Source of the DNA: Aquimonas sp002352135
GTDB lineage: Bacteria > Pseudomonadota > Gammaproteobacteria > Xanthomonadales > Xanthomonadaceae
Direction: 5' to 3'
Assembly (NCBI GenBank): GCA_035440755.1
Contig: DAORND010000004.1
Coordinates: 21,942-85,941 of the forward strand
Length of the DNA: 64,000 bases
How positions within the stretch are numbered: the first letter of the stretch is position 1; each line of letters begins with the position of its first letter. Made by a program: the position numbers and the translations under genes. The notes under the pieces are model-generated. The model worked only from the letters and a program-made list of their open reading frames with translations. It made no database searches and was not told where the DNA came from. This document shows positions 55,770 to 64,000 of the stretch, piece by piece.

Positions 55770-56774
55770 ATGGGAAAGGCGACGCGAAGCTCGGCCGTTT
55801 GGCGTCGCCTTCCGTTGTTGGTGCTGTCTCTGCTGTCCGGCTGCATCACCAGTGAGGGTGAGCCACCCGCGCAGTTTCCGCGCCCGCTGTACGACATCGG
55901 TTGCCCAGTCATTTCCGGTAGTTATGCCTTGCAACTGGACCCGGACAGTCAGGGAGCGCTGAGCGAGGCTTGGTTCGGACCGCAATCCGCGAAGGCTGCG
56001 GTGCTTGCCATCGACGACGACCCGGACCGGGTGCAGTGGCGCATGACCTGGTATCACGATCCGGCCGAGTTCGAGCGCGAGCTGGATGTCTTCCGCCAAT
56101 CCGAACCGGCGCGCCATGCGACCTGGCTGCGCGAGGCGCGTCTGCTGCTTGACCCCCTGAGTTCGCGCTACCAGCGGGATCGCTCGCAGGTGATTCGCGA
56201 GCTCGCCAAATTGGGGCCGACGCCCGAATGGCGTTATGACGGGCACAAGTGGCAATGCGAAGACGGTTGGTATGTGACTTGGCAGGGCGACAAGGCGGTG
56301 CGCCTGAATGTCGACGTCGAGAACGGCCTTTTGATCCAGCTCGACCAGGAAACCCGCAACGAAATAACCGTCTGGTGCGGCGACGGCTGCAAAGGCATTC
56401 CCTACTACCTGCATGTCCGTTCGCGCTGGATGCGCTTGTCACCCGTGGCAAGACCGGCGGCATGGTATCCGCCCGAGGTGCCTTTCGCCGTGGGCGATTC
56501 GGGCGTGACCGACTACAACGACCGCGATGTGCGCGTGACGGAATTGCGCGAACGGCTGCAGGCGAAGCTGTCGGGGCAATTGGAGCTGATCAGTCTGGAG
56601 CAGTGGTCGGATCATGTCGCACTGTCGATCTTCATCGATGGTATGCATCGTCTGCCGCTGATTATCGACTGGCTGCAAGCGCAGGCGGAGATTGCCGAAG
56701 TCACGCAAAGCAGCCGAATGTCCATGAGCGATGGACGGGTCCGCATCGTGTTGGATATCCGTTTCAAACGCTGA
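55770..56774 (+). CDS. Lipoprotein of unknown function
   Basis: 334 residues. A lipoprotein signal (LPLLVLSLLSGC, Cys near residue 24) places it in the envelope. The mature part has a Trp- and Arg-rich central region (WYHDPAEFERELDVFRQ, KWQCEDGWYVTWQGDK), a cysteine pair in VWCGDGCKG, and a C-terminal region of about 90 residues that looks like a ferredoxin-like alpha-beta fold (VTELRERLQAKLSGQLELIS, RVRIVLDIRFKR). It is not recognised. It starts one base after the aldehyde dehydrogenase stop, so it must be co-transcribed with the puuR unit, although the tie to polyamines may be accidental. Confidence 0.65.
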   Translation: MGKATRSSAVWRRLPLLVLSLLSGCITSEGEPPAQFPRPLYDIGCPVISGSYALQLDPDSQGALSEAWFGPQSAKAAVLAIDDDPDRVQWRMTWYHDPAEFERELDVFRQSEPARHATWLREARLLLDPLSSRYQRDRSQVIRELAKLGPTPEWRYDGHKWQCEDGWYVTWQGDKAVRLNVDVENGLLIQLDQETRNEITVWCGDGCKGIPYYLHVRSRWMRLSPVARPAAWYPPEVPFAVGDSGVTDYNDRDVRVTELRERLQAKLSGQLELISLEQWSDHVALSIFIDGMHRLPLIIDWLQAQAEIAEVTQSSRMSMSDGRVRIVLDIRFKR

Positions 56775-56787
56775 GCGCGCTTGCGCG

Positions 56788-57882
56788 TCAGGTGTGAAAT
56801 TTCTCGTCGCGGCGGCGTCGCGCGGGCTTATGCGTGTTGCCGCGCGGCAGGCCGCGATCCTCGCGCTGTCGCGCCAGTAGCACGTCTGCCGCATGGGCGA
56901 GTTCGGCCTGCAGCTTGCGATAGTTGGACCATGCGCCTTCATCGATCTCGCCGCTGTCCAGGCCGGCCTGCACCGCGCATCCGGGTTCGCGTTCGTGCTT
57001 GCAGTCGCGGAAACGGCACTGCGTGGCAAGGCTTTCGATCAGATCGAAACCGCTGCGGTCCAGGCTTTCCTCACCCGTCAGCTTCAATTCGCGCATCCCC
57101 GGGGTGTCGATCAGGCAGGCACCGGAATCCAGACGCAGCAGGCTGCGATGCGTGGTGGTGTGGCGGCCACGACTGTCGGTCTCGCGGACCAGCGCGGTGC
57201 GCTGACGCTCTTCGCCGAGCAGCGTGTTCGTCAGGGTCGATTTGCCGGCGCCGGACGAGCCCACCAGCACGGCGGTCCTGCCGACATGCAGCCATGGACT
57301 CAAGCGCTCGCGGGTACTCGGGTCCTTGGCGTTGACGGTCATCACGACCGCGCCGGTGTCGGCCAGATGCTGCACGAGTTCAGTGGCCGCCTGGGCCAGC
57401 TCGGCACCGGATTGGTCGGCCTTGGTCAGCACGAAAACCGGTTGCGCGCCCGAGCCTCGGGTCAGCACAAGATAGCGTTCCAGACGGCGTGGATTGAAGT
57501 CGCGGTCCAAGCCGCTGACGATCAACACCACATCCACATTGGTGGCGATGAGTTGCTGCTTGTAGTGCTCACCGGCGGCGGCGCGTTTCAACACGGAAAA
57601 GCGCGGCAGGCAGCGCACAATCAGGTCCTCGTCGGCCGCAAGGGCAACCCAGTCACCGACGGCGGCGCGATCCTGCGGCGGGAATCCAGCACGAATCCAC
57701 GCGGCGGGCGATTGCACGGCAAACTCGCTCTGGCCGTCGTCGACGCGATATCCGGAGCGATGTTGTTCTACCACGCGCGCCAGCCGTAACCCGGACAGGG
57801 TTGCCCACACTGCGGCGGCGGGAAGGTCTTCGCGCCAGCCGATGTGGCTCAGTCTTGATGTGTGCTCGGGGTTCGCCTGCAT
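56788..57882 (-). CDS. rsgA: Ribosome small-subunit GTPase RsgA
   Basis: A circularly permuted GTPase acting late in 30S maturation. The 364 residues show an N-terminal OB-fold (about 20-110), the permuted GTPase motifs in the order G4 (VLTKAD), G1 (VGSSGAGKSTLTN), G2 (HTTTHRSL) and G3 (DTPGMRE), and a C-terminal zinc knuckle with QCRFRDCKHEREPGCAV. The last residues are basic (KPARRRRDEKF). The ATG at 57882 is where homology starts; the frame runs on upstream without support. Confidence 0.95.
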   Translation of the reverse strand: MQANPEHTSRLSHIGWREDLPAAAVWATLSGLRLARVVEQHRSGYRVDDGQSEFAVQSPAAWIRAGFPPQDRAAVGDWVALAADEDLIVRCLPRFSVLKRAAAGEHYKQQLIATNVDVVLIVSGLDRDFNPRRLERYLVLTRGSGAQPVFVLTKADQSGAELAQAATELVQHLADTGAVVMTVNAKDPSTRERLSPWLHVGRTAVLVGSSGAGKSTLTNTLLGEERQRTALVRETDSRGRHTTTHRSLLRLDSGACLIDTPGMRELKLTGEESLDRSGFDLIESLATQCRFRDCKHEREPGCAVQAGLDSGEIDEGAWSNYRKLQAELAHAADVLLARQREDRGLPRGNTHKPARRRRDEKFHT

Positions 57883-57968
57883 TCGGCCATTGTAGGCGGT
57901 GAGCGAATCACGGTGCCTTGATGGATGAGGTCGCACCCTGCACGACCTGAATGCGACGGGAGTGCGCC

Positions 57969-58349
57969 ATGCGTGGGATTCGTTTGACACTGTGGCTGAG
58001 TGGCTTGTGTTTTCTCAGCTTTGGTGTCGCCAGTCTGCTCGATCCGCTCGGCTTGCTGGCCGCGGCGGGCGTGATGATGAGCGGCGACGTGGCGGCGACC
58101 GAGATTCGGGCGTTCTATGGCGGTTTGGAGCTGGGACTGGGCAGTCTGCTGCTGATGGCGGACCGCTACGGTCGGCGGCGTGAGGGGCTGTGGCTGGTGC
58201 TGGCCAGCTACGGCGGCATTGCGTTCGGGCGCAGTATTGGCTTGGTGCTGGCAGGGCAGGGAAGCCCATTCCTGTGGTTCGCACTGGCCACCGAGGTGGC
58301 GCTGGCGTGTGCAGCGCTCTGGGGCTTGCGACGGCTTGGACCGCGCTGA
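57969..58349 (+). CDS. Small four-helix membrane protein (DUF4345-like)
   Basis: 126 residues with four hydrophobic segments (about 5-33, 48-66, 74-95 and 100-121). The pattern ATEIRAFYGGLELGLGSLLL followed by GGIAFGRSIGLVLAG is typical of DUF4345-type inner-membrane proteins, for which no function is established. It sits alone between divergent rsgA and alaA; the 70-bp spacing to alaA would allow co-transcription. Confidence 0.7.
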   Translation: MRGIRLTLWLSGLCFLSFGVASLLDPLGLLAAAGVMMSGDVAATEIRAFYGGLELGLGSLLLMADRYGRRREGLWLVLASYGGIAFGRSIGLVLAGQGSPFLWFALATEVALACAALWGLRRLGPR

Positions 58350-58418
58350 TCGAGCGTTTCGCGCGGCGGCAAAAAACCGCTAGTCTTGCGATCCGCTCCC
58401 CGTTGCCGAACCATCGCC

Positions 58419-59666
58419 ATGTCGCATCGCCCCGTCCCCACCAGTCAACGCCTTGAACAAGTCCGCTACGAGATTCGTGGCGAATTGGCGCGACGGGCGC
58501 GTGAGTTGGAGGCGGAAGGACGCAAGCTGCACAAGCTGAATATCGGCAACCCGGGCGCGTTCGGGTTTCATGCGCCGCCGCACATCCAGGAGGCGATTGC
58601 CCAGCACATTGCCGATAGCGATCCTTACTGTCACCAGCAGGGCTTGCCGGAGGCGCGCGAGGCCGTCGCCGCGCTGCACCAGCGTCGCGGTGCCAGTGGT
58701 GTCACGCCTGGTCATGTGTTTCTTGGCAATGGCGTCAGCGAGCTGATCGACATCGCCTTGCGCGCCCTGCTGAATCCGGGAGAGGAAGTGCTGTTGCCGA
58801 GTCCCGACTATCCGCTGTGGACGGCGGCGACCTTGCTCAATGGCGGCAATCCGAGGCACTACACCTGTGCGCCGGAGAACGGGTTTCTTCCTGATCCGGA
58901 GCAGATCGAAGCGATGGTCACCATGCGGACCCGTGCGCTGGTGTTGATCAATCCGAACAATCCGTCTGGCGCGGTCTATCCGCGCGCGCTTCTGCAGCAG
59001 ATCGTCGACATCGCCGAACGACATCGACTGGTGCTGATGGTCGATGAAATCTACGACGGCCTGCTTTACGACGATGCCGAGTTCGTGCCGCTGGCCGCGC
59101 TGGCGGGCGATCTGCCGTGCCTGTCGTTTGGCGGTTTGTCGAAGGTGCACCGCGCCTGCGGTTACCGTGCGGGCTGGGTGGTGCTGTCGGGTGATCGCAG
59201 CCGGACTACCGAGTATCACCATGCGCTGGATCTGCTCGGTGCGTTGCGCTTGTGCGCCAATGTTCCGGCGCAATGGGCAATTCCCGCCGCCTTGAATGGC
59301 CCGGACACGGTGTCCGAACTGACTCGCAAGGGTGGCCGACTGTATGAGTCACGGCAGGCAATTCTGGACGCCTGCGCAAGCAGCCAGCGGCTGTCGGTCG
59401 TTGCGCCGCAGGGATCGATGTTTGCGTTCCCGGGGATCGATACGCACGACTTGCCGGGCTTTGATGACTACCGCTTCGCCTTGGAATTGCTGGAGGTCGA
59501 TGGAGTGCTGATCGTGCCTGGCAGCAGCTTCAATGTGCCCTACCGCAATCATTTCCGCGTCACACTGTTGCCCAGCGCGGAGATCATGGCCGAGGTGTTT
59601 CAACGCATCGAGGCGGCTTTGCAGCGCGTGCAGAACTCGGTCAGGCGCGCGGTGTCTGCAGCTTGA
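58419..59666 (+). CDS. alaA: Alanine aminotransferase AlaA-type (class I PLP)
   Basis: Transfers amino groups between glutamate and pyruvate for alanine synthesis. The 415 residues parallel E. coli AlaA: LHKLNIGNPGAFGFHAPPHI, YCHQQGLPEAREAV, LGNGVSELIDIALRALL, PSPDYPLWTAA, LINPNNPSGAVYPR, VDEIYDGLLYDDAE and the PLP lysine in SFGGLSKVHRACGYRAGW. The C-terminal SSFNVPYRNHFRVTLLP carries the substrate Arg. The ATG at 58419 was taken from homology. The stop overlaps the convergent RDD gene by 26 bp. Confidence 0.92.
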   Translation: MSHRPVPTSQRLEQVRYEIRGELARRARELEAEGRKLHKLNIGNPGAFGFHAPPHIQEAIAQHIADSDPYCHQQGLPEAREAVAALHQRRGASGVTPGHVFLGNGVSELIDIALRALLNPGEEVLLPSPDYPLWTAATLLNGGNPRHYTCAPENGFLPDPEQIEAMVTMRTRALVLINPNNPSGAVYPRALLQQIVDIAERHRLVLMVDEIYDGLLYDDAEFVPLAALAGDLPCLSFGGLSKVHRACGYRAGWVVLSGDRSRTTEYHHALDLLGALRLCANVPAQWAIPAALNGPDTVSELTRKGGRLYESRQAILDACASSQRLSVVAPQGSMFAFPGIDTHDLPGFDDYRFALELLEVDGVLIVPGSSFNVPYRNHFRVTLLPSAEIMAEVFQRIEAALQRVQNSVRRAVSAA

Positions 59667-60096
59667 CCATTCGGGTGCGGCTGATCAGGTCGTGCAGAGT
59701 GCGTCCCTGCGGTTCCCAGAGTGACCACAACCAACCAAGACCCAACAGCGCCCACGAACCGTGCGCCGCCGCAAAACGCACGCACAACGCAGGCCAGGTT
59801 GGGCGTTGCCCATGGTCATCGACCACCCGTAGACGCCAGGCACGCATGCCAACCGTCTGTCCGCCGAATCGCCAAGACACCACGGCATACAGGGCGGTTA
59901 CCAGCCACAGCAGGGCAAACTCCGCCCAAGCTGCGAGACTGCCCGGAGCAACCGGTTGCGCGCCGCGAATCCAGTAGGACAGTCCAGCGATCACCAGCCA
60001 CAGCGCGAGCAATGGAAACAGGTCGTAGAGCAGGGCCGAGAGGCGTTGCCACAGGGCGGCAGGGTAAGCTGAGGTCGCATTTGAAGAAGCGTTCAT
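59641..60096 (-). CDS. RDD-family membrane protein
   Basis: 151 residues with three to four hydrophobic helices. The first carries ALWQRLSALLYDLFPLLALW, which fits the R-D-D motif of the family, and the third cytoplasmic stretch reads FGGQTVGMRAWRLRVVDDHG. RDD proteins are small inner-membrane proteins; a few act as cation antiporters but most are unassigned. It is convergent with alaA and divergent from xerD (46-bp gap). Confidence 0.9.
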   Translation of the reverse strand: MNASSNATSAYPAALWQRLSALLYDLFPLLALWLVIAGLSYWIRGAQPVAPGSLAAWAEFALLWLVTALYAVVSWRFGGQTVGMRAWRLRVVDDHGQRPTWPALCVRFAAAHGSWALLGLGWLWSLWEPQGRTLHDLISRTRMVKLQTPRA

Positions 60097-60142
60097 CGCA
60101 GAAGGATAGCTGCGCGCTTACTCCCAGGGGTATGCTTTTCAC

Positions 60143-61162
60143 ATGAGTGATGGGGTCGATGCGCAGAAGTCGCGAGTTGCCGCAATGCCTTCGGGGTCGC
60201 GGGCGGTGGCGCGTGCGCAGACGTCTGCACGGCGCCAGCAGTCGCTGCACCTGCCGTCGGCCAGTGAGGAGGATCGCTACGCGATTGCGCGTTTCATCGA
60301 GCAGGTGTGGGCCGAGGATGGCCTGTCCAAACAGACGCAGGACAGCTACCGCCGGGATTTGGAGGGCTTCGCCCGCTGGCGAGCAAGTCAGCAAGCTGGT
60401 GAACTGCTTCAGGTTTGTCGCGCCGATGTGTTTGCCTACCTGCAGTGGCGTAGCGAGAAGGGTTACCAAGTACGCAGCACGGCGCGACTGATTTCGACTT
60501 TGCGGCGTTTTTACGCGGCACAGGTTCGCGAGGGTCGCGTGACCGAAGATCCCACCGCTTTGATCGAGATGCCCAAACTGGGGCGGCCGCTACCCAAGGC
60601 GGTGAGCGAAAGCGAAGTCACCCAGCTGCTGAACACGCCACCCGTGGGTGAGCCGCAGGGCTTGCGCGACCGCGCCATGCTGGAACTGATGTATGCCGCT
60701 GGTCTTCGCGTCAGTGAACTGGTGGGTTTGCCTGCCGTTGGCGTCAATCTGCGTCAGGGCGTGTTGCGAGTAACCGGCAAAGGCAGCAAAGAGCGCCTGG
60801 TGCCGATCGGCGAAGAAGCCGCGCACTGGCTTACGCGCTATCTTCAGGAAGCGCGCCCGCTGTTCGTTGGCAAAGCGCAGCCGACACGTTTGTTCGTGAC
60901 CCGCAAGGGCGAAGAAATGAGCCGACAGATGTTCTGGTACGCGATCAAGCAGTACGCGCGGATGGCGGGCATCGACACCGACCGCATCAGCCCGCATACC
61001 TTGCGGCATGCATTTGCAACGCATTTGTTGAACCATGGCGCGGACCTGCGTGCGCTGCAGATGCTGCTCGGGCATAGCAGTCTGTCGACCACTCAGATTT
61101 ACACCCATGTGGCGAAAGAGGGCCTGAAGCGCCTGCACGCGCAGCACCATCCGCGCGGCTGA
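60143..61162 (+). CDS. xerD: Tyrosine recombinase XerD
   Basis: Acts with XerC at dif to resolve chromosome dimers at division. The 339 residues have the SAM-like N-domain (about 45-135: FIEQVWAEDGLSKQTQDSYR) and the catalytic domain with Arg189 (AGLRVSEL), Lys213 (TGKGSKE), His285 and Arg288 (SPHTLRHAF), His311 (LLGHSSLST) and nucleophile Tyr320 (QIYTHV). About 40 residues precede the usual XerD N-terminus, so the true start may be an internal codon. The gene is followed by dsbC, the usual xanthomonad order. Confidence 0.95.
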   Translation: MSDGVDAQKSRVAAMPSGSRAVARAQTSARRQQSLHLPSASEEDRYAIARFIEQVWAEDGLSKQTQDSYRRDLEGFARWRASQQAGELLQVCRADVFAYLQWRSEKGYQVRSTARLISTLRRFYAAQVREGRVTEDPTALIEMPKLGRPLPKAVSESEVTQLLNTPPVGEPQGLRDRAMLELMYAAGLRVSELVGLPAVGVNLRQGVLRVTGKGSKERLVPIGEEAAHWLTRYLQEARPLFVGKAQPTRLFVTRKGEEMSRQMFWYAIKQYARMAGIDTDRISPHTLRHAFATHLLNHGADLRALQMLLGHSSLSTTQIYTHVAKEGLKRLHAQHHPRG

Positions 61163-61292
61163 GGCGGCCTTGAGTGCGATGGTTATCAGGTCTTGGGCTG
61201 CTAGACTTCGAGTCTGACAGCGCACGGAACTTTGCCGCAACCATCGCGGTCGCAGCGCCGTTGCTCACACCAATCCCTGTAAGGAAGCCTGT

Positions 61293-62009
61293 ATGAAGCG
61301 TCTGTTTGGCCTTGCCCTGTTTGGCACCTTCTCCGCACTGTCGGCAACGGCTCAGGCCAGCGACGATGTGGTGCGTGGCGCAATCGAATCCCTGGTTCCC
61401 AACGCGAAGATCGATTCGATTACCGAGACCGTGCTTCCCAACATGTACGAAGTGTCGATCGAAGGACGGGTCGTTTACGTCAGTGCGGACGGCAAATATC
61501 TGCTGCAGGGTTCGATTTACGACATCGCCAACAAGGTGGATCTGACTGAAGCCAGCCGCTCCAAGTCGCGTAAGGAAGTGCTAGGCCAGATTAAGGACGG
61601 CTATATCGTGTTTGGGCCGACCAACCCCAAATACAGCATCACCGTCTTCACCGACATCGATTGCGGCTATTGCCGCAAACTGCACGAGGAAATCAAGGCC
61701 TACAACGAAGCAGGCATCGAAGTGAAGTATCTGTTCTTCCCGCGTGCTGGTCTGGGCTCACCTTCGTTCGCCAAGGCCGAGGCCGTATGGTGCGCGGCGG
61801 ATCAGCGCAAGGCGATGACCGATGCCAAGGCGGGTGTGGATGTGCCCGCTCAACAGTGCACCAATCCGATTGCTGAGCAATATGCGCTGGGTCAGCGCGC
61901 CGGCGTCAGCGGCACGCCCGCTATCTTCACTACCGACGGCGAACAGTTGGGTGGCTATGTTCCGGCTGCGCAGTTGCGTCAGCGTCTGGATCAATTGGCT
62001 ACCAAGTGA
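61293..62009 (+). CDS. dsbC: Thiol:disulfide interchange protein DsbC
   Basis: A periplasmic disulfide isomerase. The 238-residue precursor has a signal peptide (1-22, ending AQA before SDDVV), an N-terminal dimerisation domain (about 25-85), a linker helix and a thioredoxin domain with active site CGYC (124-127) in VFTDIDCGYCRKL and cis-Pro in VSGTPAIF. A second cysteine pair (VWCAADQ ... QQCTNP) matches the structural disulfide of DsbC. AAGGAAG lies before the ATG. A hairpin follows at 62022. Confidence 0.96.
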   Translation: MKRLFGLALFGTFSALSATAQASDDVVRGAIESLVPNAKIDSITETVLPNMYEVSIEGRVVYVSADGKYLLQGSIYDIANKVDLTEASRSKSRKEVLGQIKDGYIVFGPTNPKYSITVFTDIDCGYCRKLHEEIKAYNEAGIEVKYLFFPRAGLGSPSFAKAEAVWCAADQRKAMTDAKAGVDVPAQQCTNPIAEQYALGQRAGVSGTPAIFTTDGEQLGGYVPAAQLRQRLDQLATK

Positions 62010-62021
62010 TTGATTGCAAAG

Positions 62022-62053
62022 GCGGGACGCAGAACAGACTGCGTCCCGTCGAT
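62022..62053 (+). terminator. Hairpin after dsbC
   Basis: A 10-bp stem (CGGGACGCAG pairs with CTGCGTCCCG) with an AACAGA loop, 13 bp after the dsbC stop and 64 bp before purL. The tail is TCGATTC, not a T-tract, so termination is probable but not certain. Confidence 0.65.
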
Positions 62054-62112
62054 TCAATCCCGTATCATTCGCGGCCCGAGAACGCTACGCGCAAGTGCGT
62101 GACAAGGTCAGC

Positions 62113-64000
62113 ATGATCGTGCTCAAGGGCGAAGCCGCCCTGTCTTCTTTCCGTCTGCGTGCGCTGAGTGAGCGACTGCAGGCGCTGTCGTCTTCGTTGC
62201 AGGTACTTGCTGCGCACTGGACGTATTTCATTGATCCACTACCGGATGCGTCGCTTCCAATGGATGTGCTGCAGCGCGTTCTGCGTGCAGAGTGCAGCCT
62301 TGCCCGCCCTGCGGATGAGTCGCCCTGGATTCTGCCCCGGATCGGAACCCGCTCACCGTGGTCGAGCAAGGCCACCGACATTCTGCGCGGGGTGGACCTG
62401 CCGGTCCGGCGCGTCGAGCGTGGCCTGATTCTGTCGCTGAGCGGTCCCTTGCGTGGTGCACCGTCGGGCGTACTTTCGGTTCTGCACGATCCGATGATCC
62501 AGTCGGTTTGCTTGCAGGCTGCCGAGCTTGAGGGCGTGTTCGCCACCAAAGCGTCCACGGCGCTGCGCCGGGTGCCGCGCGAGCAGTTGGCGGCAGCCAA
62601 TCTGGACTTGGGTCTTGCCCTGTCGGATGACGAAATCGACTATCTGCAGGAGCAGTTTGCTGTGCTGGCGCGTGACCCGACAGATACCGAGCTGATGATG
62701 TTCGCGCAGGCGAACTCCGAACATTGTCGACACAAGATCTTCAACGCCAGCTATCGCATTGACGGCAAGGATCAGCCGCACTCCTTATTCGGGATGATCC
62801 GCAACACCCAGCGCGTCGCTCCGCAGCTGACGCTGTCGGCCTACAAGGACAATGCGGCGGTTGTCGAAGCCTTCATGGCGAGGCGATTTGCGCCGGACGC
62901 GACGGGAACGTATGCATTGGATGCGCCGCGTGCAGCGGCGTTTGCCATCAAGGTGGAAACCCATAACCACCCGACCGCGATCTCGCCGTTTCCCGGTGCG
63001 GCCACCGGTAGCGGCGGGGAAATCCGTGACGAAGGTGCAACCGGCCGTGGCGGCAAGCCGAAGGTCGGTCTGAGTGGCTTCAGCGTCTCGCACCTGCGCA
63101 TTCCCGGGCAGCCGATGCCGTGGGAGCAGGCGAGGCCACTGAATCCACGCATGGCCAGCGCCTTCGAGATCATGCGTGATGGTCCGATTGGGGCGGCAGC
63201 CTTCAACAACGAGTTTGGCCGTCCCGCCTTGTGTGGCTACTTCCGCAGTTTCGAACTCCCCACGGCGGATGCCTCGCTTTGGCGTGCCTACGACAAGCCG
63301 ATCATGTTGGCGGGTGGTATTGGAAGCATCGAGCCGTCTCAGGTCGAGAAGCGCCGCCTGCGCCCTGGCGACGCGGTCGTTGTGCTCGGCGGTCCAGGCA
63401 TGTTGATCGGTCTGGGTGGTGGCGCGGCGTCGTCGCTGAGTGCGGGGCAGAGCAGTGAGGCGCTGGATTTTGCCTCGGTGCAGCGCGACAACCCGGAGAT
63501 GCAGCGCCGTTGTCAGGAAGTGATTGATCGTTGCTGGCGTTTGGGCGACCACAATCCGGCCTTGACGATGCACGACGTCGGTGCTGGCGGCCTTTCCAAC
63601 GCCATCCCCGAATTGCTCCACGACTCGGATCTGGGGGGCGAAATTGATCTGGCCAATGTGCCGAGCGATGAACCCGGCCTGTCGCCGATGCAGCTCTGGT
63701 GCAACGAGGCGCAGGAGCGCTATGTGCTCGGCATCGCTGCGGAATCCCTGGCGCGCTTCGAAGCCTTGTGTGTTCGCGAACGCTGTCCGTTTGCGGTGGT
63801 GGGGCGCGTCACCCAAGCGCAACACCTGCGTGTTACGGATTCCCGAGTGGGGATTGCCGAGACGGATCGTGTCGTCATCGATCTGCCGATGGCTGTGCTT
63901 TTTGGCAAGACGCCACGTATGTTGCGCGACACACAGATTCCTGCGGCAGGCGAATGGCCAAGGCTGGATCTGGAGTCTCTGGATCTCGCTGAAGCGGGAT
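62113..64000 (+). CDS. purL: Phosphoribosylformylglycinamidine synthase, N-terminal half (cut by window edge)
   Basis: Converts FGAR and glutamine to FGAM in purine synthesis, as the large single-chain PurL of gammaproteobacteria (about 1290 residues in full). The 629 complete codons in the window start MIVLKGEAALSSFRLR and include the SPWSSKATDI segment, FAQANSEHCRHKIFNA, the ATP-binding ETHNHPTAISPFPGAATGSG with GEIRDEGATGRG, and MHDVGAGGLSNAIPEL. The frame has no stop up to base 64000, so the glutaminase domain lies outside. The ATG at 62113 has only a modest AAGG upstream. Confidence 0.97.
   Translation, partial: MIVLKGEAALSSFRLRALSERLQALSSSLQVLAAHWTYFIDPLPDASLPMDVLQRVLRAECSLARPADESPWILPRIGTRSPWSSKATDILRGVDLPVRRVERGLILSLSGPLRGAPSGVLSVLHDPMIQSVCLQAAELEGVFATKASTALRRVPREQLAAANLDLGLALSDDEIDYLQEQFAVLARDPTDTELMMFAQANSEHCRHKIFNASYRIDGKDQPHSLFGMIRNTQRVAPQLTLSAYKDNAAVVEAFMARRFAPDATGTYALDAPRAAAFAIKVETHNHPTAISPFPGAATGSGGEIRDEGATGRGGKPKVGLSGFSVSHLRIPGQPMPWEQARPLNPRMASAFEIMRDGPIGAAAFNNEFGRPALCGYFRSFELPTADASLWRAYDKPIMLAGGIGSIEPSQVEKRRLRPGDAVVVLGGPGMLIGLGGGAASSLSAGQSSEALDFASVQRDNPEMQRRCQEVIDRCWRLGDHNPALTMHDVGAGGLSNAIPELLHDSDLGGEIDLANVPSDEPGLSPMQLWCNEAQERYVLGIAAESLARFEALCVRERCPFAVVGRVTQAQHLRVTDSRVGIAETDRVVIDLPMAVLFGKTPRMLRDTQIPAAGEWPRLDLESLDLAEAG

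Overview
The window is a dense, GC-rich gammaproteobacterial chromosome segment. Gene content and order point to the xanthomonads (Lysobacterales/Xanthomonadales): engB, cytochrome c4 and a dsbA-type gene in a row, a plant/proteobacterial-type glutamate-cysteine ligase, a metX-metB pair behind a SAM-I riboswitch, xerD next to dsbC, and secreted proteins ending in an LF-x-x-GFE tail. This assignment is inference from gene content; no rRNA or tRNA gene was seen. There is no plasmid, prophage, IS element or CRISPR array.

Layout. 1-12325 is a chemoreceptor block: four methyl-accepting proteins on the + strand, with an outer-membrane-type beta-barrel protein and a small TonB-C-domain protein between them. 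The second receptor is split by a frameshift, and the third and fourth end in chemoreceptor zinc-binding (CZB) domains. A 141-bp repeat in three tandem copies fills 5300-5719. 12341-14844 (-) holds a peptide-ABC binding protein and one permease, without the rest of a transporter. 14944-20716 is housekeeping: gshA, engB, cytochrome c4, a dsbA-type gene with clear terminators, an EEP-family hydrolase and kbl. 20817-24377 has a secreted protein of unknown function and an hflK-hflC pair. 24378-26948 is the methionine unit: inverted repeat, promoter, SAM-I riboswitch, metX, metB. 27163-30723 holds two alpha/beta hydrolases, a GNAT acetyltransferase and a zinc metallopeptidase. 31001-34212 carries a DEAD-box helicase and dinB. 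34250-36992 is a patch of small accessory genes.

37014-41885 is the tyrosine/homogentisate pathway on the - strand (hpd, hmgA, fahA, maiA) with a divergent MarR regulator. 41974-46071 (-) has ctp, envC and gpmI. 46263-49535 (+) has a secreted metallopeptidase with three 127-residue repeats and a short exported protein built from 17-18-residue repeats. 49550-56774 is a divergent polyamine/beta-alanine cluster: omega-amino-acid aminotransferase, CoA-acylating semialdehyde dehydrogenase and agmatinase on one side, a PuuR-type regulator, a PuuC/KauB-type aldehyde dehydrogenase and a lipoprotein on the other. 56788-62009 has rsgA, a small membrane protein, alaA, an RDD protein, xerD and dsbC. The first half of purL runs off the right edge.

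Nearly every gene belongs to a known family. The parts worth a second look are the frameshifted receptor, the repeat array, the inverted repeat in front of the SAM riboswitch, a hairpin leader shared by two loci, the repeat-built exported proteins and the inverted repeats in the divergent catabolic promoters.
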